From the NCBI GenBank assembly GCA_022839105.1, contig JALHDH010000046.1, forward strand, positions 16,855 to 40,820: a stretch of DNA of 23,966 bases, written 5' to 3'. The DNA is from a bacterium (lineage in GTDB: Bacteria > Vulcanimicrobiota > Xenobia > Xenobiales > Xenobiaceae). Below, piece after piece: positions 14,204 to 20,959 of this stretch (positions are counted from its first letter, which is position 1; every line of letters starts with the position of its first letter). The translations under genes and the position numbers were made by a program. The notes beneath the pieces are model-generated. The model did not search any database, was not told where the DNA came from, and saw only the letters and a program-made list of their open reading frames with translations.

Positions 14204-14608
14204 CTATCGGCGCCACCATTGCCAGATCGGAACCTTGGAAGGCTCAGGATCGGCCGTGGTGCGGTTGAGATACCACCACCAGCGGGTCTGGGGTGGATTG
14301 TTGACGATCTGGTACTGCTTGAAGTTCGCGTGCCCCATCTCCCGGACCAGTTCGACGGTCTTGCCTCGGACCTGGTTGTCCAGTTCCCGAATCTTCTGCC
14401 AGCGGGGCTTGAGATCCACCCCGGCCTCCGAGGCCAGGGCCTCCATCAGGTCCTGGACCTCGTCCCGATAGTAGAGCAGTTGCGGTGCAGCATAGCCCAA
14501 CCGCCCGATCTCTCCGACGTAACGCTCGTAGTCGCGCAACACCTCGTCGAGATAATCTTGAAGTTCCTGGACTTCGGCGTCAAGCGGCTGGCCAGGCTTT
14601 TCGGTCAT
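14204..14608 (-). CDS. Conserved-context hypothetical protein coupled to ispD
   Basis: 134 residues, family not recognised. It has an acidic helical N-terminal half (about 10-62, rich in Glu/Asp/Leu), a middle section VDLKPRWQKIRELDNQVRG, and a striking aromatic tail with TRWWWYLNR (108-116) and IWQWWRR at the very end. No signal peptide or membrane segment. ATG 14608 overlaps the ispD TGA in an ATGA arrangement, indicating translational coupling; a longer open frame to 14725 would lie inside ispD and is low-complexity. The clustered tryptophans near both parts of the C-terminus are unusual for a soluble protein and may bind a partner, a carbohydrate or a membrane surface. It occupies the place where ispF often lies but has no resemblance to IspF. 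Confidence 0.72.
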   Translation of the reverse strand: MTEKPGQPLDAEVQELQDYLDEVLRDYERYVGEIGRLGYAAPQLLYYRDEVQDLMEALASEAGVDLKPRWQKIRELDNQVRGKTVELVREMGHANFKQYQIVNNPPQTRWWWYLNRTTADPEPSKVPIWQWWRR

Positions 14609-15303
14609 GGCGCCCCCACGGGCCCGACCTCGAGGAGGCTCTCGGCCAGCACGAGGTCCTCGGCAGTGGTGATCTTGAGGTTTCGAGGGTCTCCGGGGAT
14701 GACCCGGACCCGACCCTGGGCCCACTCGACCAGCGAGGCGTCGTCGGTGCCCACGTGCCCCAGGGACCGGGCCCGGCGATAGGCCTCCAGCAGGACCCCG
14801 GCGCGGAAGACCTGGGGAGTCTGCACGGCCACCAGTTCAGAACGGACCAGGGTCTGAAGGACCTCGCCGTGCTCGTCGACCCGCTTGATGGTATCCTTGA
14901 CCGGGACCCCGGGCACCACGCCGTCCCAACCCACGAGGGCCGCGCAGAGACGGTCGAGGAGTTCGGCCGAAACCAGCGGACGAGCCCCGTCGTGGACGGC
15001 CACCGGGTCCCCGGGCTCCAGGGCCAGGGCCTGCAAGGCCTGGAAGATGGAATCCTGACGCTCGGCTCCTCCGGTGACCACCCGGCGGACCCGGTCCAGG
15101 CCGTGACTCTCGAAGAGCGCTCGATAGGCCTCCTCCTGCCCGGCCGGGGCCGAGACGGCCACCTCGCGGACCCCCGGATGGTCCTGAAAGACCCGCAGGG
15201 TGCGCAACAGGATGGGCACGCCCCCCAGAGGCACCAGAAGCTTGTTCCCCCCGCCCATCCTCCGGCCCTGGCCCGCCGCGGTCACCACCACCCGCAGGTT
15301 CAA
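14605..15303 (-). CDS. ispD: 2-C-methyl-D-erythritol 4-phosphate cytidylyltransferase IspD
   Basis: 232-residue enzyme of the MEP isoprenoid pathway; it joins CTP and MEP to give CDP-ME in the cytoplasm. AAGQGRRMGGGNK (9-21) binds the CTP phosphates, with Arg14 and Lys21 in place. AVHDGARPLVS (101-111) carries the metal-binding Asp104, VKDTIKR (134-140) is conserved, TDDASL carries Asp186/187, and GDPRNLKITTAEDL (203-216) is the family end signature. The usual KQ after the first motif is KL here. The TTG start at 15303 has GGAGG 5 nt upstream, and the TTGA overlap with the yacL stop indicates coupling. ispF, often fused or adjacent, is missing from this spot. Confidence 0.94.
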   Translation of the reverse strand: MNLRVVVTAAGQGRRMGGGNKLLVPLGGVPILLRTLRVFQDHPGVREVAVSAPAGQEEAYRALFESHGLDRVRRVVTGGAERQDSIFQALQALALEPGDPVAVHDGARPLVSAELLDRLCAALVGWDGVVPGVPVKDTIKRVDEHGEVLQTLVRSELVAVQTPQVFRAGVLLEAYRRARSLGHVGTDDASLVEWAQGRVRVIPGDPRNLKITTAEDLVLAESLLEVGPVGAP

Positions 15304-16544
15304 GGCGACCTCCGCCCCCGGTCGGGACCCCGGCGTCCTTCAGGGCGCGCCGGTCGACGGCGACGCTCGGAACCGGCCTCCGCGGAGGTTTCGGCTTCGG
15401 TTTCCGAGGACTCGGTGGAAGACTCTTCAGGGCCGGTCCCTTCAGGCGACTCGCCCTTCCGGCCGGCGCTCCCCCGGTAGCGGGAGAAGAACATGCGCCC
15501 CGCCGCGGTCTGCACCACCGAGGTGATCTCGACGAAGGCCTGCTCTCCGATGCGGCGGCGGCCCTCCTCCACGACGATCATGGTGCCATCGTCGAGATAG
15601 GCGATGCCCTGGCCGGATTCCTTGCCCTCGCGGAGGATCTTGACCTCCAGGAGCTCCCCGGGCAGGACCACGGGCTTGAGCGCGTTGGCCAGCTCGTTGA
15701 TGTTGAGGACCTTCACTCCCTGCACGGCGGCCACCTTGGCCAGGTTGTAGTCGGTGGTGCACAGATGGGCGTGCAGGTCCTGGGCCAGGCGGATCAGCTT
15801 GGCATCCACCCCACGCTCGTCGTAGTTGCGGTCATTGACCTGGATGTTGTGGGACTTGCGCAGGTCATTGAGCAGGTCCAGACCCCGCCGGCCCCGGTTG
15901 CGCTTGGAGGCATCCTCGGAATCGGCCAGTTGCTGGAGTTCCCCCAGCACGAAGCGGGGGACCACCAGCATCCCGTCCAGGAAGCCCGTCTCGCGCAGGT
16001 CGATGATGCGCCCGTCCACCACGACGCTGGTATCCAGCAGGACCAGACGCTGCTGGCCCCGACCGGCGGCCCCGGTCTCCAACAACTGCTTCAGGCTGTG
16101 GATGAAGACCATCCGTCCCCCGAAGTAGGCCCCCAGGGTTCCCAGGAAGAGGGTGGAGACCACGATGGCCAGGGGGCCCAGGTATTCCCCGATGATGGGA
16201 ATCACCTCGAACTTGATCTGCTGCAGGGCCAGGTTGACCAGGAAGGCGATGATCAGCCCGAAGAGCAGGCCGATCGAGCCCATCAGGACCTCCTGGATGG
16301 GCAGCGCCTGGAGGGCCACCGCGATGCGGTCGACCAGGCCGATCATCAGGTTGGCAAGCCAGGGGGCGACGGTGATCCCGATCAGGATTCCCAGCAGGAT
16401 CAGCGCACCGAAGTTTGCATACAAGGTGCCCGGGGGCAGGCTGCTGGCGAAGACCTGCCAGGTGTGCTGCGCCAGGCTATAGCCCGAGAGTCCGCCAAAG
16501 ATGGCGAAGATGATGTAGAACATCCCCCGCATCCACCTGGCCAA
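15300..16544 (-). CDS. yacL: YacL-like membrane protein with PIN and TRAM domains
   Basis: 414 residues. Four transmembrane helices (about 7-27, 43-63, 85-108, 120-145) anchor a cytoplasmic PIN nuclease-like domain (about 165-288). Its acidic residues are visible: Asp171 (LLDTSVVVDGR), Glu202 (LGELQQLAD), Asp247 and Asp265 (TTDYNLAK). A TRAM beta-barrel (about 293-355) follows, likely to bind RNA. The last 55 residues are a Glu/Ser stretch followed by an Arg-rich tail, probably disordered. YacL proteins occur beside radA and ispD in many Gram-positive-type genomes; the substrate is not established. The TTG at 16544 has AGGTGA 6 nt upstream; internal ATGs at 16532 and 16523 lack good spacing. 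Stop overlaps ispD by 3 bases of a TTGA. Confidence 0.92.
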   Translation of the reverse strand: MARWMRGMFYIIFAIFGGLSGYSLAQHTWQVFASSLPPGTLYANFGALILLGILIGITVAPWLANLMIGLVDRIAVALQALPIQEVLMGSIGLLFGLIIAFLVNLALQQIKFEVIPIIGEYLGPLAIVVSTLFLGTLGAYFGGRMVFIHSLKQLLETGAAGRGQQRLVLLDTSVVVDGRIIDLRETGFLDGMLVVPRFVLGELQQLADSEDASKRNRGRRGLDLLNDLRKSHNIQVNDRNYDERGVDAKLIRLAQDLHAHLCTTDYNLAKVAAVQGVKVLNINELANALKPVVLPGELLEVKILREGKESGQGIAYLDDGTMIVVEEGRRRIGEQAFVEITSVVQTAAGRMFFSRYRGSAGRKGESPEGTGPEESSTESSETEAETSAEAGSERRRRPARPEGRRGPDRGRRSP

Positions 16545-16669
16545 AGCTGGTCACCTGCCCTTCTACGCCGGCCCGGATAGAAATACCCCAACTCCCCCCG
16601 GAACGGCACAGCGCGCAACCGAAGAGAGTTTCGCCTGCCCGGGTCTTTCCTCCCCGCAGCGGATCTCCT
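16545..16669 (-). other. Intergenic region between radA and yacL
   Basis: A gap of 125 bp in the transcribed direction from radA to yacL. The yacL ribosome binding site (complement of 16551-16556) is at its end. A relatively AT-rich stretch around 16575-16590 could hold a -10 element, but no convincing -35/-10 pair or terminator hairpin was found. Confidence 0.3.
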
Positions 16670-18160
16670 TCAGAAGGGGTCGGCCCGAGGGGGCCAGGCG
16701 CCTGGGGATGGCGGCGGGTCTTTCGGGCGGGACTTGCGCGCCGGCCTGCCGGCCGCCTCGGAGCGCTCGACCGAGGTCGGCAGGCCCAGGGCTCGGAGCG
16801 CCTCGGCCAGGGTCGCCACGGACTGCAGCTTCAGGCCGCCCAGCCCCTCCAGCGCCTCACCGGGAAGAGAGCGTGCTGGAATCAGGCAGCGCTCGAAGCC
16901 CAGCTTGACCAGTTCCCGAAGGCGGACTTCCAGGCCCGAGACGGCCCGAATCTCGCCTCCCAGGCCGACCTCGCCACAGGCTGCCAGCCCCGGGTCCAGA
17001 GGGTGATTGGCCCGACTCGAGGCGATGGCCAGGACCAGGGGCAGATCCAGGGCCGGCTCCAACAGGCGCATCCCGCCCGCCACGTTGGCGTAGACGTCAC
17101 ACAGGTGCAGGCCCAGGCCCCCGGTCCGCTTCTGCAGGACGGCCAGGAGCAGGCTCAGGCGATTCCCATCCAGCCCCACTGCCCTTCGGGTGGGAGCAAC
17201 CCCCTGGCCGGCCAGGAAGCTCTCGGCGACCAGGGCCTGGACCTCGACCAGGACCGGCCGGGTTCCCTCCATGGAGGGGAAGACGACCGTGCCGGGAGTC
17301 CCCTGGGCCCGCTGAGAGAGGAAAAAACGGGAGGCATCGGGGATCGGGTCCAGTCCCCGGGCTCCCATCTGGAAGAGTCCGACCTCGTGGGTGCCGCCGA
17401 AGCGGTTCTTGACCGAGCGCAGGGCCCGGACGCTGTGGACCCCGTGCCCCTCGAAGTGCAGCACGGTATCCACCAGGTGCTCGAGAACCCGAGGGCCCGC
17501 GATTTCTCCCCCCTTGGTGACGTGTCCCACCAGGATCACCGGGACCCCTCGGGTCTTGGCCAGGCGCATCAGGCTGGCGGCGCACTCGCGAACCTGCGTC
17601 ACGCTTCCCGGCGCCGGAGCCAGGTCGGAACGGAAGAGGGTCTGGATGGAGTCGACGATCACCAGCCCCGGCCCGACTTCCTGGATTCGGGCCTCGATGG
17701 CCTCCAGGCTGGTCTCGGGCAGGAGGAGCACATCGCCGGGGACGGGGCCCAGGCGCTCGGCGCGCAGCCGGATCTGGCGGGGCGACTCCTCGCCGCTGAC
17801 GTACAGGACCGGAGGGCGTCGGGAGGCCAGGTGCCGGGCCACCTGCAGCAGGAGGGTGGATTTGCCGATGCCGGGGGGGCCTCCCAGGAGGACCAGAGAG
17901 CCCTGGACGAAGCCCCCACCCAGGACCCGATCCAGCTCATCCAGGCCCGAAGAGAAGCGCTCTTCGGGAGCCGATTCGACGCTGTCCATGGCCACGGGAG
18001 AGGCTCCCGCCCCGGCGGAGAGGGCCATCCCCAGGGCCTTGCGCTCGAGCAGTTCCTCCTGCAACGAGTTCCAGGCCCCGCACTCCGGGCACCTGCCCTG
18101 CCATCGGGCCGACTGCCCCCCGCACTGCTGGCATGTGTAGACGGAACGGACCCGAGCCAA
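16670..18160 (-). CDS. radA: DNA repair/recombination protein RadA
   Basis: 496-residue RecA-like ATPase that drives branch migration of recombination intermediates. A C4 zinc finger opens the protein (YTCQQCG, Cys10/13; CPECG, Cys24/27). The Walker A motif is GGPPGIGKST (93-102), Walker B is LVIVDSIQT (166-174), and the RadA-specific KNRFG motif is at 251-255. A Lon-protease-like C-terminal domain (about 300-460) follows, with a basic, Pro-rich extension at the end. TTG 18160 is the start: it lies just before the zinc finger, as in other RadA proteins, and AGGAG is 7 nt upstream. An open frame to 18427 is not protein-like. It heads the radA-yacL-ispD run; disA, which often lies next to it, is absent. 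Confidence 0.95.
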   Translation of the reverse strand: MARVRSVYTCQQCGGQSARWQGRCPECGAWNSLQEELLERKALGMALSAGAGASPVAMDSVESAPEERFSSGLDELDRVLGGGFVQGSLVLLGGPPGIGKSTLLLQVARHLASRRPPVLYVSGEESPRQIRLRAERLGPVPGDVLLLPETSLEAIEARIQEVGPGLVIVDSIQTLFRSDLAPAPGSVTQVRECAASLMRLAKTRGVPVILVGHVTKGGEIAGPRVLEHLVDTVLHFEGHGVHSVRALRSVKNRFGGTHEVGLFQMGARGLDPIPDASRFFLSQRAQGTPGTVVFPSMEGTRPVLVEVQALVAESFLAGQGVAPTRRAVGLDGNRLSLLLAVLQKRTGGLGLHLCDVYANVAGGMRLLEPALDLPLVLAIASSRANHPLDPGLAACGEVGLGGEIRAVSGLEVRLRELVKLGFERCLIPARSLPGEALEGLGGLKLQSVATLAEALRALGLPTSVERSEAAGRPARKSRPKDPPPSPGAWPPRADPF

Positions 18161-18204
18161 TGTGTCTCTCCTCCGGGCCTCCCTTCCAGGCAGGGCGCCC
18201 TTCC

Positions 18205-18219
18205 GGGTGATGATAACCC
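18205..18219. promoter_or_regulatory. Operator-like imperfect palindrome upstream of radA
   Basis: GGGTGATGATAACCC reads as GGGT-n-AT-n-AT-n-ACCC, fully symmetrical except for the three single-base gaps. It is 45 bp upstream of the radA TTG and stands out by its AT-rich core in GC-rich surroundings. It could bind a dimeric repressor of radA; no specific regulator can be named. Confidence 0.35.
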
Positions 18220-18473
18220 GAGGGGCCCGAACGCGCCAGTCGGGCCCTCGGTCCTCACGCCAGGCGGCGGATTCAGGTCCGACCCGAGGAGGAGACGAAA
18301 GGGGGGCGCGAGCCCATCTCCAGAGCCGAGAAATGGCGCAAGACCCCTTCCGAACTTCTGTTCCCAAACCACCATCCGGGATGAGTCCCGGTCCCTCGCG
18401 CCGCGGATGCGAAGAGCACCTCTTCAAACCGGCCGATGCCCAAAGGCAGGGGCGCCCTCCCGGCTCCGGGTCC

Positions 18474-18496
18474 TCGGGGGCCTGCCAGGCCCCTGG
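18474..18496. repeat. GC-rich hairpin in the gene-free region
   Basis: GGGGCC (18477-18482) pairs with GGCCCC (18488-18493) around a TGCCA loop, and the stem extends outwards by one C-G and two G-T-type pairs. There is no T-run, so it is not a standard terminator. It may be part of an RNA structure or a chance palindrome. Confidence 0.4.
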
Positions 18497-19250
18497 GAAT
18501 GTCCGGATCGGAGCGGTCCAGGGAATCCGGCGACCCGAGGACCACCGGACGCCAGGAACCAGGTTTCAGCCCTCATTCGCGGACCCGTCCTCGGCCGCTT
18601 GCTGCCCCGAAGGGCAGGCCTGCCAACTTCCCCACCGGGTCGTCGGACCGGAAGATCGGCCCGTGACTCCACCAAGGATCCGCAAACCCGCACGAAGTCA
18701 CCGGGCCAGGCCCGGCAGCCCGGACTGAAAGGCTCGCCCCTCCAGCCCCGCGGGGATGGACCAGCCACGAGGAAAGGCCCTGCAACAGACCTGGCCTCGC
18801 GAAACCTGGGACAGACCCGACTGGTCCGGCGACACCCGCCTCTGGCGCCCATGCTCCTGGCCCGGCCTGCACTGCCCTCAAGGCATCCCAGGGCGGGTGC
18901 CCCCGAGGGATCCACCCGAACCCTTTGCGCCGAGAGCAGCGACAAGACCCGGCTCCCTGCGTCGGCCTGCACCCTCCATCCGGTGGGTTCGGGCCGCGGT
19001 GTCGCGGAGCCTGGTGACGAAGACAGCCCGGTCAGGGGGGCTTCATCGCCAGGTCCCTGCCGGCCCGCATCCCAGACGCAAGGTGAACCCCGCGTCTGGA
19101 AGGGCCCGGCCTGCCCAACTCGCTCCTGCGCGCAATCCTTGCGGATCGCGCCTCCGAGATTCGGTTTTGAATGTGCGGCCCAGGCCGGCGGACCGGGCCC
19201 GGGTCTGGTGGTCTGGTCCCTCCATTCATCCAAGGTCTTGCAGAGACAAA

Positions 19251-19256
19251 TATACT
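19251..19256 (+). promoter_or_regulatory. Possible -10 element upstream of the secreted protein gene
   Basis: TATACT lies in the most AT-rich stretch of this region, about 120 bp before the ATG at 19377. A TTGCAG is present at 19238-19243, but at 7 bp spacing it is too close to be the matching -35, and no good -35 is found at 16-18 bp. A weak or alternative-sigma promoter is possible. Confidence 0.25.
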
Positions 19257-19376
19257 ATCTGCCACCCCCTCACACAAGCCAACAAGCGTTCGATCTCCCC
19301 CCCCGCGGATAGTCCGATCGAACCACAGATAGGTCTGCGCTGCTCGGCCCCGAAGAAGACTCCAGGAGGTGATCGG

Positions 19377-20033
19377 ATGCGTCGTCTCATGATTTCCATC
19401 CTGGTCCTGGCCGTACTGGGGACAGCAGCCCTGGCCCAGGATTTCGACTGGCCGACCGAAGGCCAGGCCTACCAGCGCTTCCAGGTCGACCTGAACCGCG
19501 ATGGCCGACCCGAGACGCTCTCCCTGGTCGCCTACGAAGTCGGGGAATCGAGCTACCTGGGGCAACTGGTGGTGACCCGCTCGAACGGCAGCGTCCTGTG
19601 GAAGGGCCCCCGGCCGACCGACCCCGCGGATCCCATGATCTTCGGCGCCTGGGACTGGGGAATCGCGGGACTCGAGGTGGTGGGAGACCTGGACGGAGAC
19701 GGCCGGATCGAGATCCTGGGAGCCCTGCCCCAATCCGATGTGCGCCCCGCGACGTTCCGCGTCCTGCGCTGGAACGGGAAGGCCTTCCAGAAGGTCTTCG
19801 CCCGCTGCCTGCTGGAGGACCCCAGGAACTCGGGGCGCTATCGTTGGAGCGCCCCGACGGACGACTACCAGGGATTCCGCTGGATCGGCTCGTTTGAGTC
19901 CACCGCCCGGGATGGCAGCAGCGTAGCCCGAATCTACGACACCATCGGTTCCGGAGTCCGACTGGGGACGGCCCGCGTCGCCCCGGATTCGAAGGGATTC
20001 CACGTGGTCCGGTGGATCGACCCCCCGCGTTAG
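19377..20033 (+). CDS. Secreted protein with calcium-loop-like DxNxDG repeats
   Basis: 218 residues. Signal peptide about 1-20, with the cut likely after TAALA before QDFDW. Two EF-hand/FG-GAP-like loops are visible: DLNRDGRPE (38-46) and DLDGDGRIE (104-112). Each is followed by a short hydrophobic strand, as in beta-propeller or VCBS-type repeats that bind calcium. TFRVLRWNGKAFQKV (126-140) resembles a strand of the same kind. The ATG at 19377 has a near-perfect ribosome binding site (AGGAGGTGATC at 19364-19374). The next gene starts 11 bp downstream and carries the same loop motif, so the two are probably co-transcribed and related. No enzyme motif is present; a role in binding or surface structure is only inferred. 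Confidence 0.8.
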   Translation: MRRLMISILVLAVLGTAALAQDFDWPTEGQAYQRFQVDLNRDGRPETLSLVAYEVGESSYLGQLVVTRSNGSVLWKGPRPTDPADPMIFGAWDWGIAGLEVVGDLDGDGRIEILGALPQSDVRPATFRVLRWNGKAFQKVFARCLLEDPRNSGRYRWSAPTDDYQGFRWIGSFESTARDGSSVARIYDTIGSGVRLGTARVAPDSKGFHVVRWIDPPR

Positions 20034-20044
20034 GAGTCTCTGGG

Positions 20045-20938
20045 ATGAAGTGCACCCGCTGCGGAAGAGCCCTGGATGCCGACTCGCGCTTCTGTGAGGG
20101 TTGCGGAGCGCCCGTGGCTCCGAGCCCGACCCCTGAGGTTCAAGCGCCCGCTCCCCCTGCCTTCAGGCCCGAGCTTCCTGCGCCCCCGAATCCCATGCTC
20201 CGGTCTGGCGGGACCAGCCCGCCCCAACCCGCCTCCGCGCCTCCGGGACCGGGCCGGAACCGCCTGGTGGTCCCCCTGGCCCTGGCGGGTTGCGGGTGCC
20301 TGCTGGTCCTGTTCTTGGCCGGGGGACTGGGATTGTGGTGGTGGCTGGATCGCCCGGGCGGATTCGAAATCCCACCCCGGATCGCGACGCCCGGCCCTTC
20401 CCCCGACACGGCAAGCCCGCCGGACCCGAGCCCTGCCTCCGTCCCGGATTCCCGGGAAGAACCCGTTCCTCCCCCTTCGGACGGACCCGCCGAGCCGGAC
20501 GCCATCCCTCTGGCAGGCGCCGACCCTGAGACGGGGACTCCAAGAACGGACCCCGACGAGGTCGAATGGGGTCCCCAGGCCGGGATCCCGGTGATCCTCT
20601 TCGAGGATCAGGGCGACGTCAACGGGGATGGACGCGTGGAGAAGGTGCAGATCGCGGCCAGCGACGGCAACGGCGACCCCACCACGGCCACGCCCCGACG
20701 CTTCCGGGTGGTGGATGAGTCGGGGCTGACCCTCTTCCAGACCGATGAGTTCACCGAGCCCTTCCTGCCGGAACTGGATCACCTGGCCGACCAGCCCTGG
20801 AACCGGGCAGGAATCCACGTCGTGAAGGGGTCCGGGCGCTGGCCGGAGATCCGGATCGTCTTCGCCTCGGCCAGCGGAAACTTCGTGGTCTTCCGTTTCG
20901 ACGGCTCGACCTACCGAGCCGTCGAAACGGGGCAATGA
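20045..20938 (+). CDS. Zinc-ribbon membrane protein with a DxNxDG-loop C-terminal domain
   Basis: 297 residues. The N-terminus is a short zinc ribbon (CTRCGRALDADSRFCEGCG; Cys3/6 and Cys17/20). A Pro-rich linker (22-70), one transmembrane segment (about 73-100), and a Pro/Asp/Glu-rich spacer (101-175) follow. The C-terminal domain (about 178-297) has the loop DVNGDGRVE (191-199) and ends in NFVVFRFDGSTYRAV, matching RWNGKAFQKV in the preceding gene's product. The layout puts the ribbon inside and the loop domain outside the cytoplasmic membrane. ATG 20045 has AGGAG 8 nt upstream; the frame is open slightly further but overlaps the preceding gene. The last codons encode a 16-bp perfect inverted repeat. 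Function unknown. Confidence 0.8.
   Translation: MKCTRCGRALDADSRFCEGCGAPVAPSPTPEVQAPAPPAFRPELPAPPNPMLRSGGTSPPQPASAPPGPGRNRLVVPLALAGCGCLLVLFLAGGLGLWWWLDRPGGFEIPPRIATPGPSPDTASPPDPSPASVPDSREEPVPPPSDGPAEPDAIPLAGADPETGTPRTDPDEVEWGPQAGIPVILFEDQGDVNGDGRVEKVQIAASDGNGDPTTATPRRFRVVDESGLTLFQTDEFTEPFLPELDHLADQPWNRAGIHVVKGSGRWPEIRIVFASASGNFVVFRFDGSTYRAVETGQ
20893..20930. terminator. 16-bp perfect inverted repeat at the end of a coding sequence
   Basis: CCGTTTCGACGGCTCG (20893-20908) and CGAGCCGTCGAAACGG (20915-20930) are exact reverse complements around a 6-nt loop ACCTAC. The repeat ends 5 bases before the TGA of the zinc-ribbon gene, and the convergent kamA stop is 22 bp further on. No T-run follows, but such a strong hairpin between convergent genes could act as a bidirectional terminator or 3'-end protector for both messages. 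Confidence 0.6.
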
Positions 20939-20945
20939 CCGACGC

Positions 20946-20959
20946 AGGGCCTCAGCCCT
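20946..20959. terminator. Short hairpin over the kamA stop codon
   Basis: AGGGC-CTCA-GCCCT is a 5-bp stem with a 4-nt loop in the 13-bp gap between convergent genes and covering the kamA stop. With the 16-bp inverted repeat just upstream it may form part of a shared termination zone. Confidence 0.25.

Larger units (their letters stand above)
18161..19376. other. Long gene-free region of about 1.2 kb
   Basis: No open frame on either strand looks like a protein: the long ones are Arg/Pro/Gly-rich with no domain signature and overlap one another. I saw no tRNA, rRNA, RNase P, tmRNA or SRP RNA signature. It holds an operator-like imperfect palindrome near radA (18205-18219), a strong hairpin (18474-18496), several short GC-rich palindromes, and an AT-richer promoter-like stretch (19245-19260) before the next gene. 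It may contain an unrecognised RNA, a decayed gene, or a strain-variable segment. Confidence 0.6.

Noticed and set aside
16637..16652. Minus-strand GAGGAAAGACCCGGGC, similar to the RNase P RNA conserved region.
   Set aside because: The gap is only 125 bp, the key bases differ and the other conserved regions are missing.
18424..19233. A 269-residue minus-strand frame and overlapping plus-strand frames in the gene-free region.
   Set aside because: Arg/Pro/Gly/Ser-rich composition, no conserved motif, no ribosome binding site, and competing frames of equal length on both strands.
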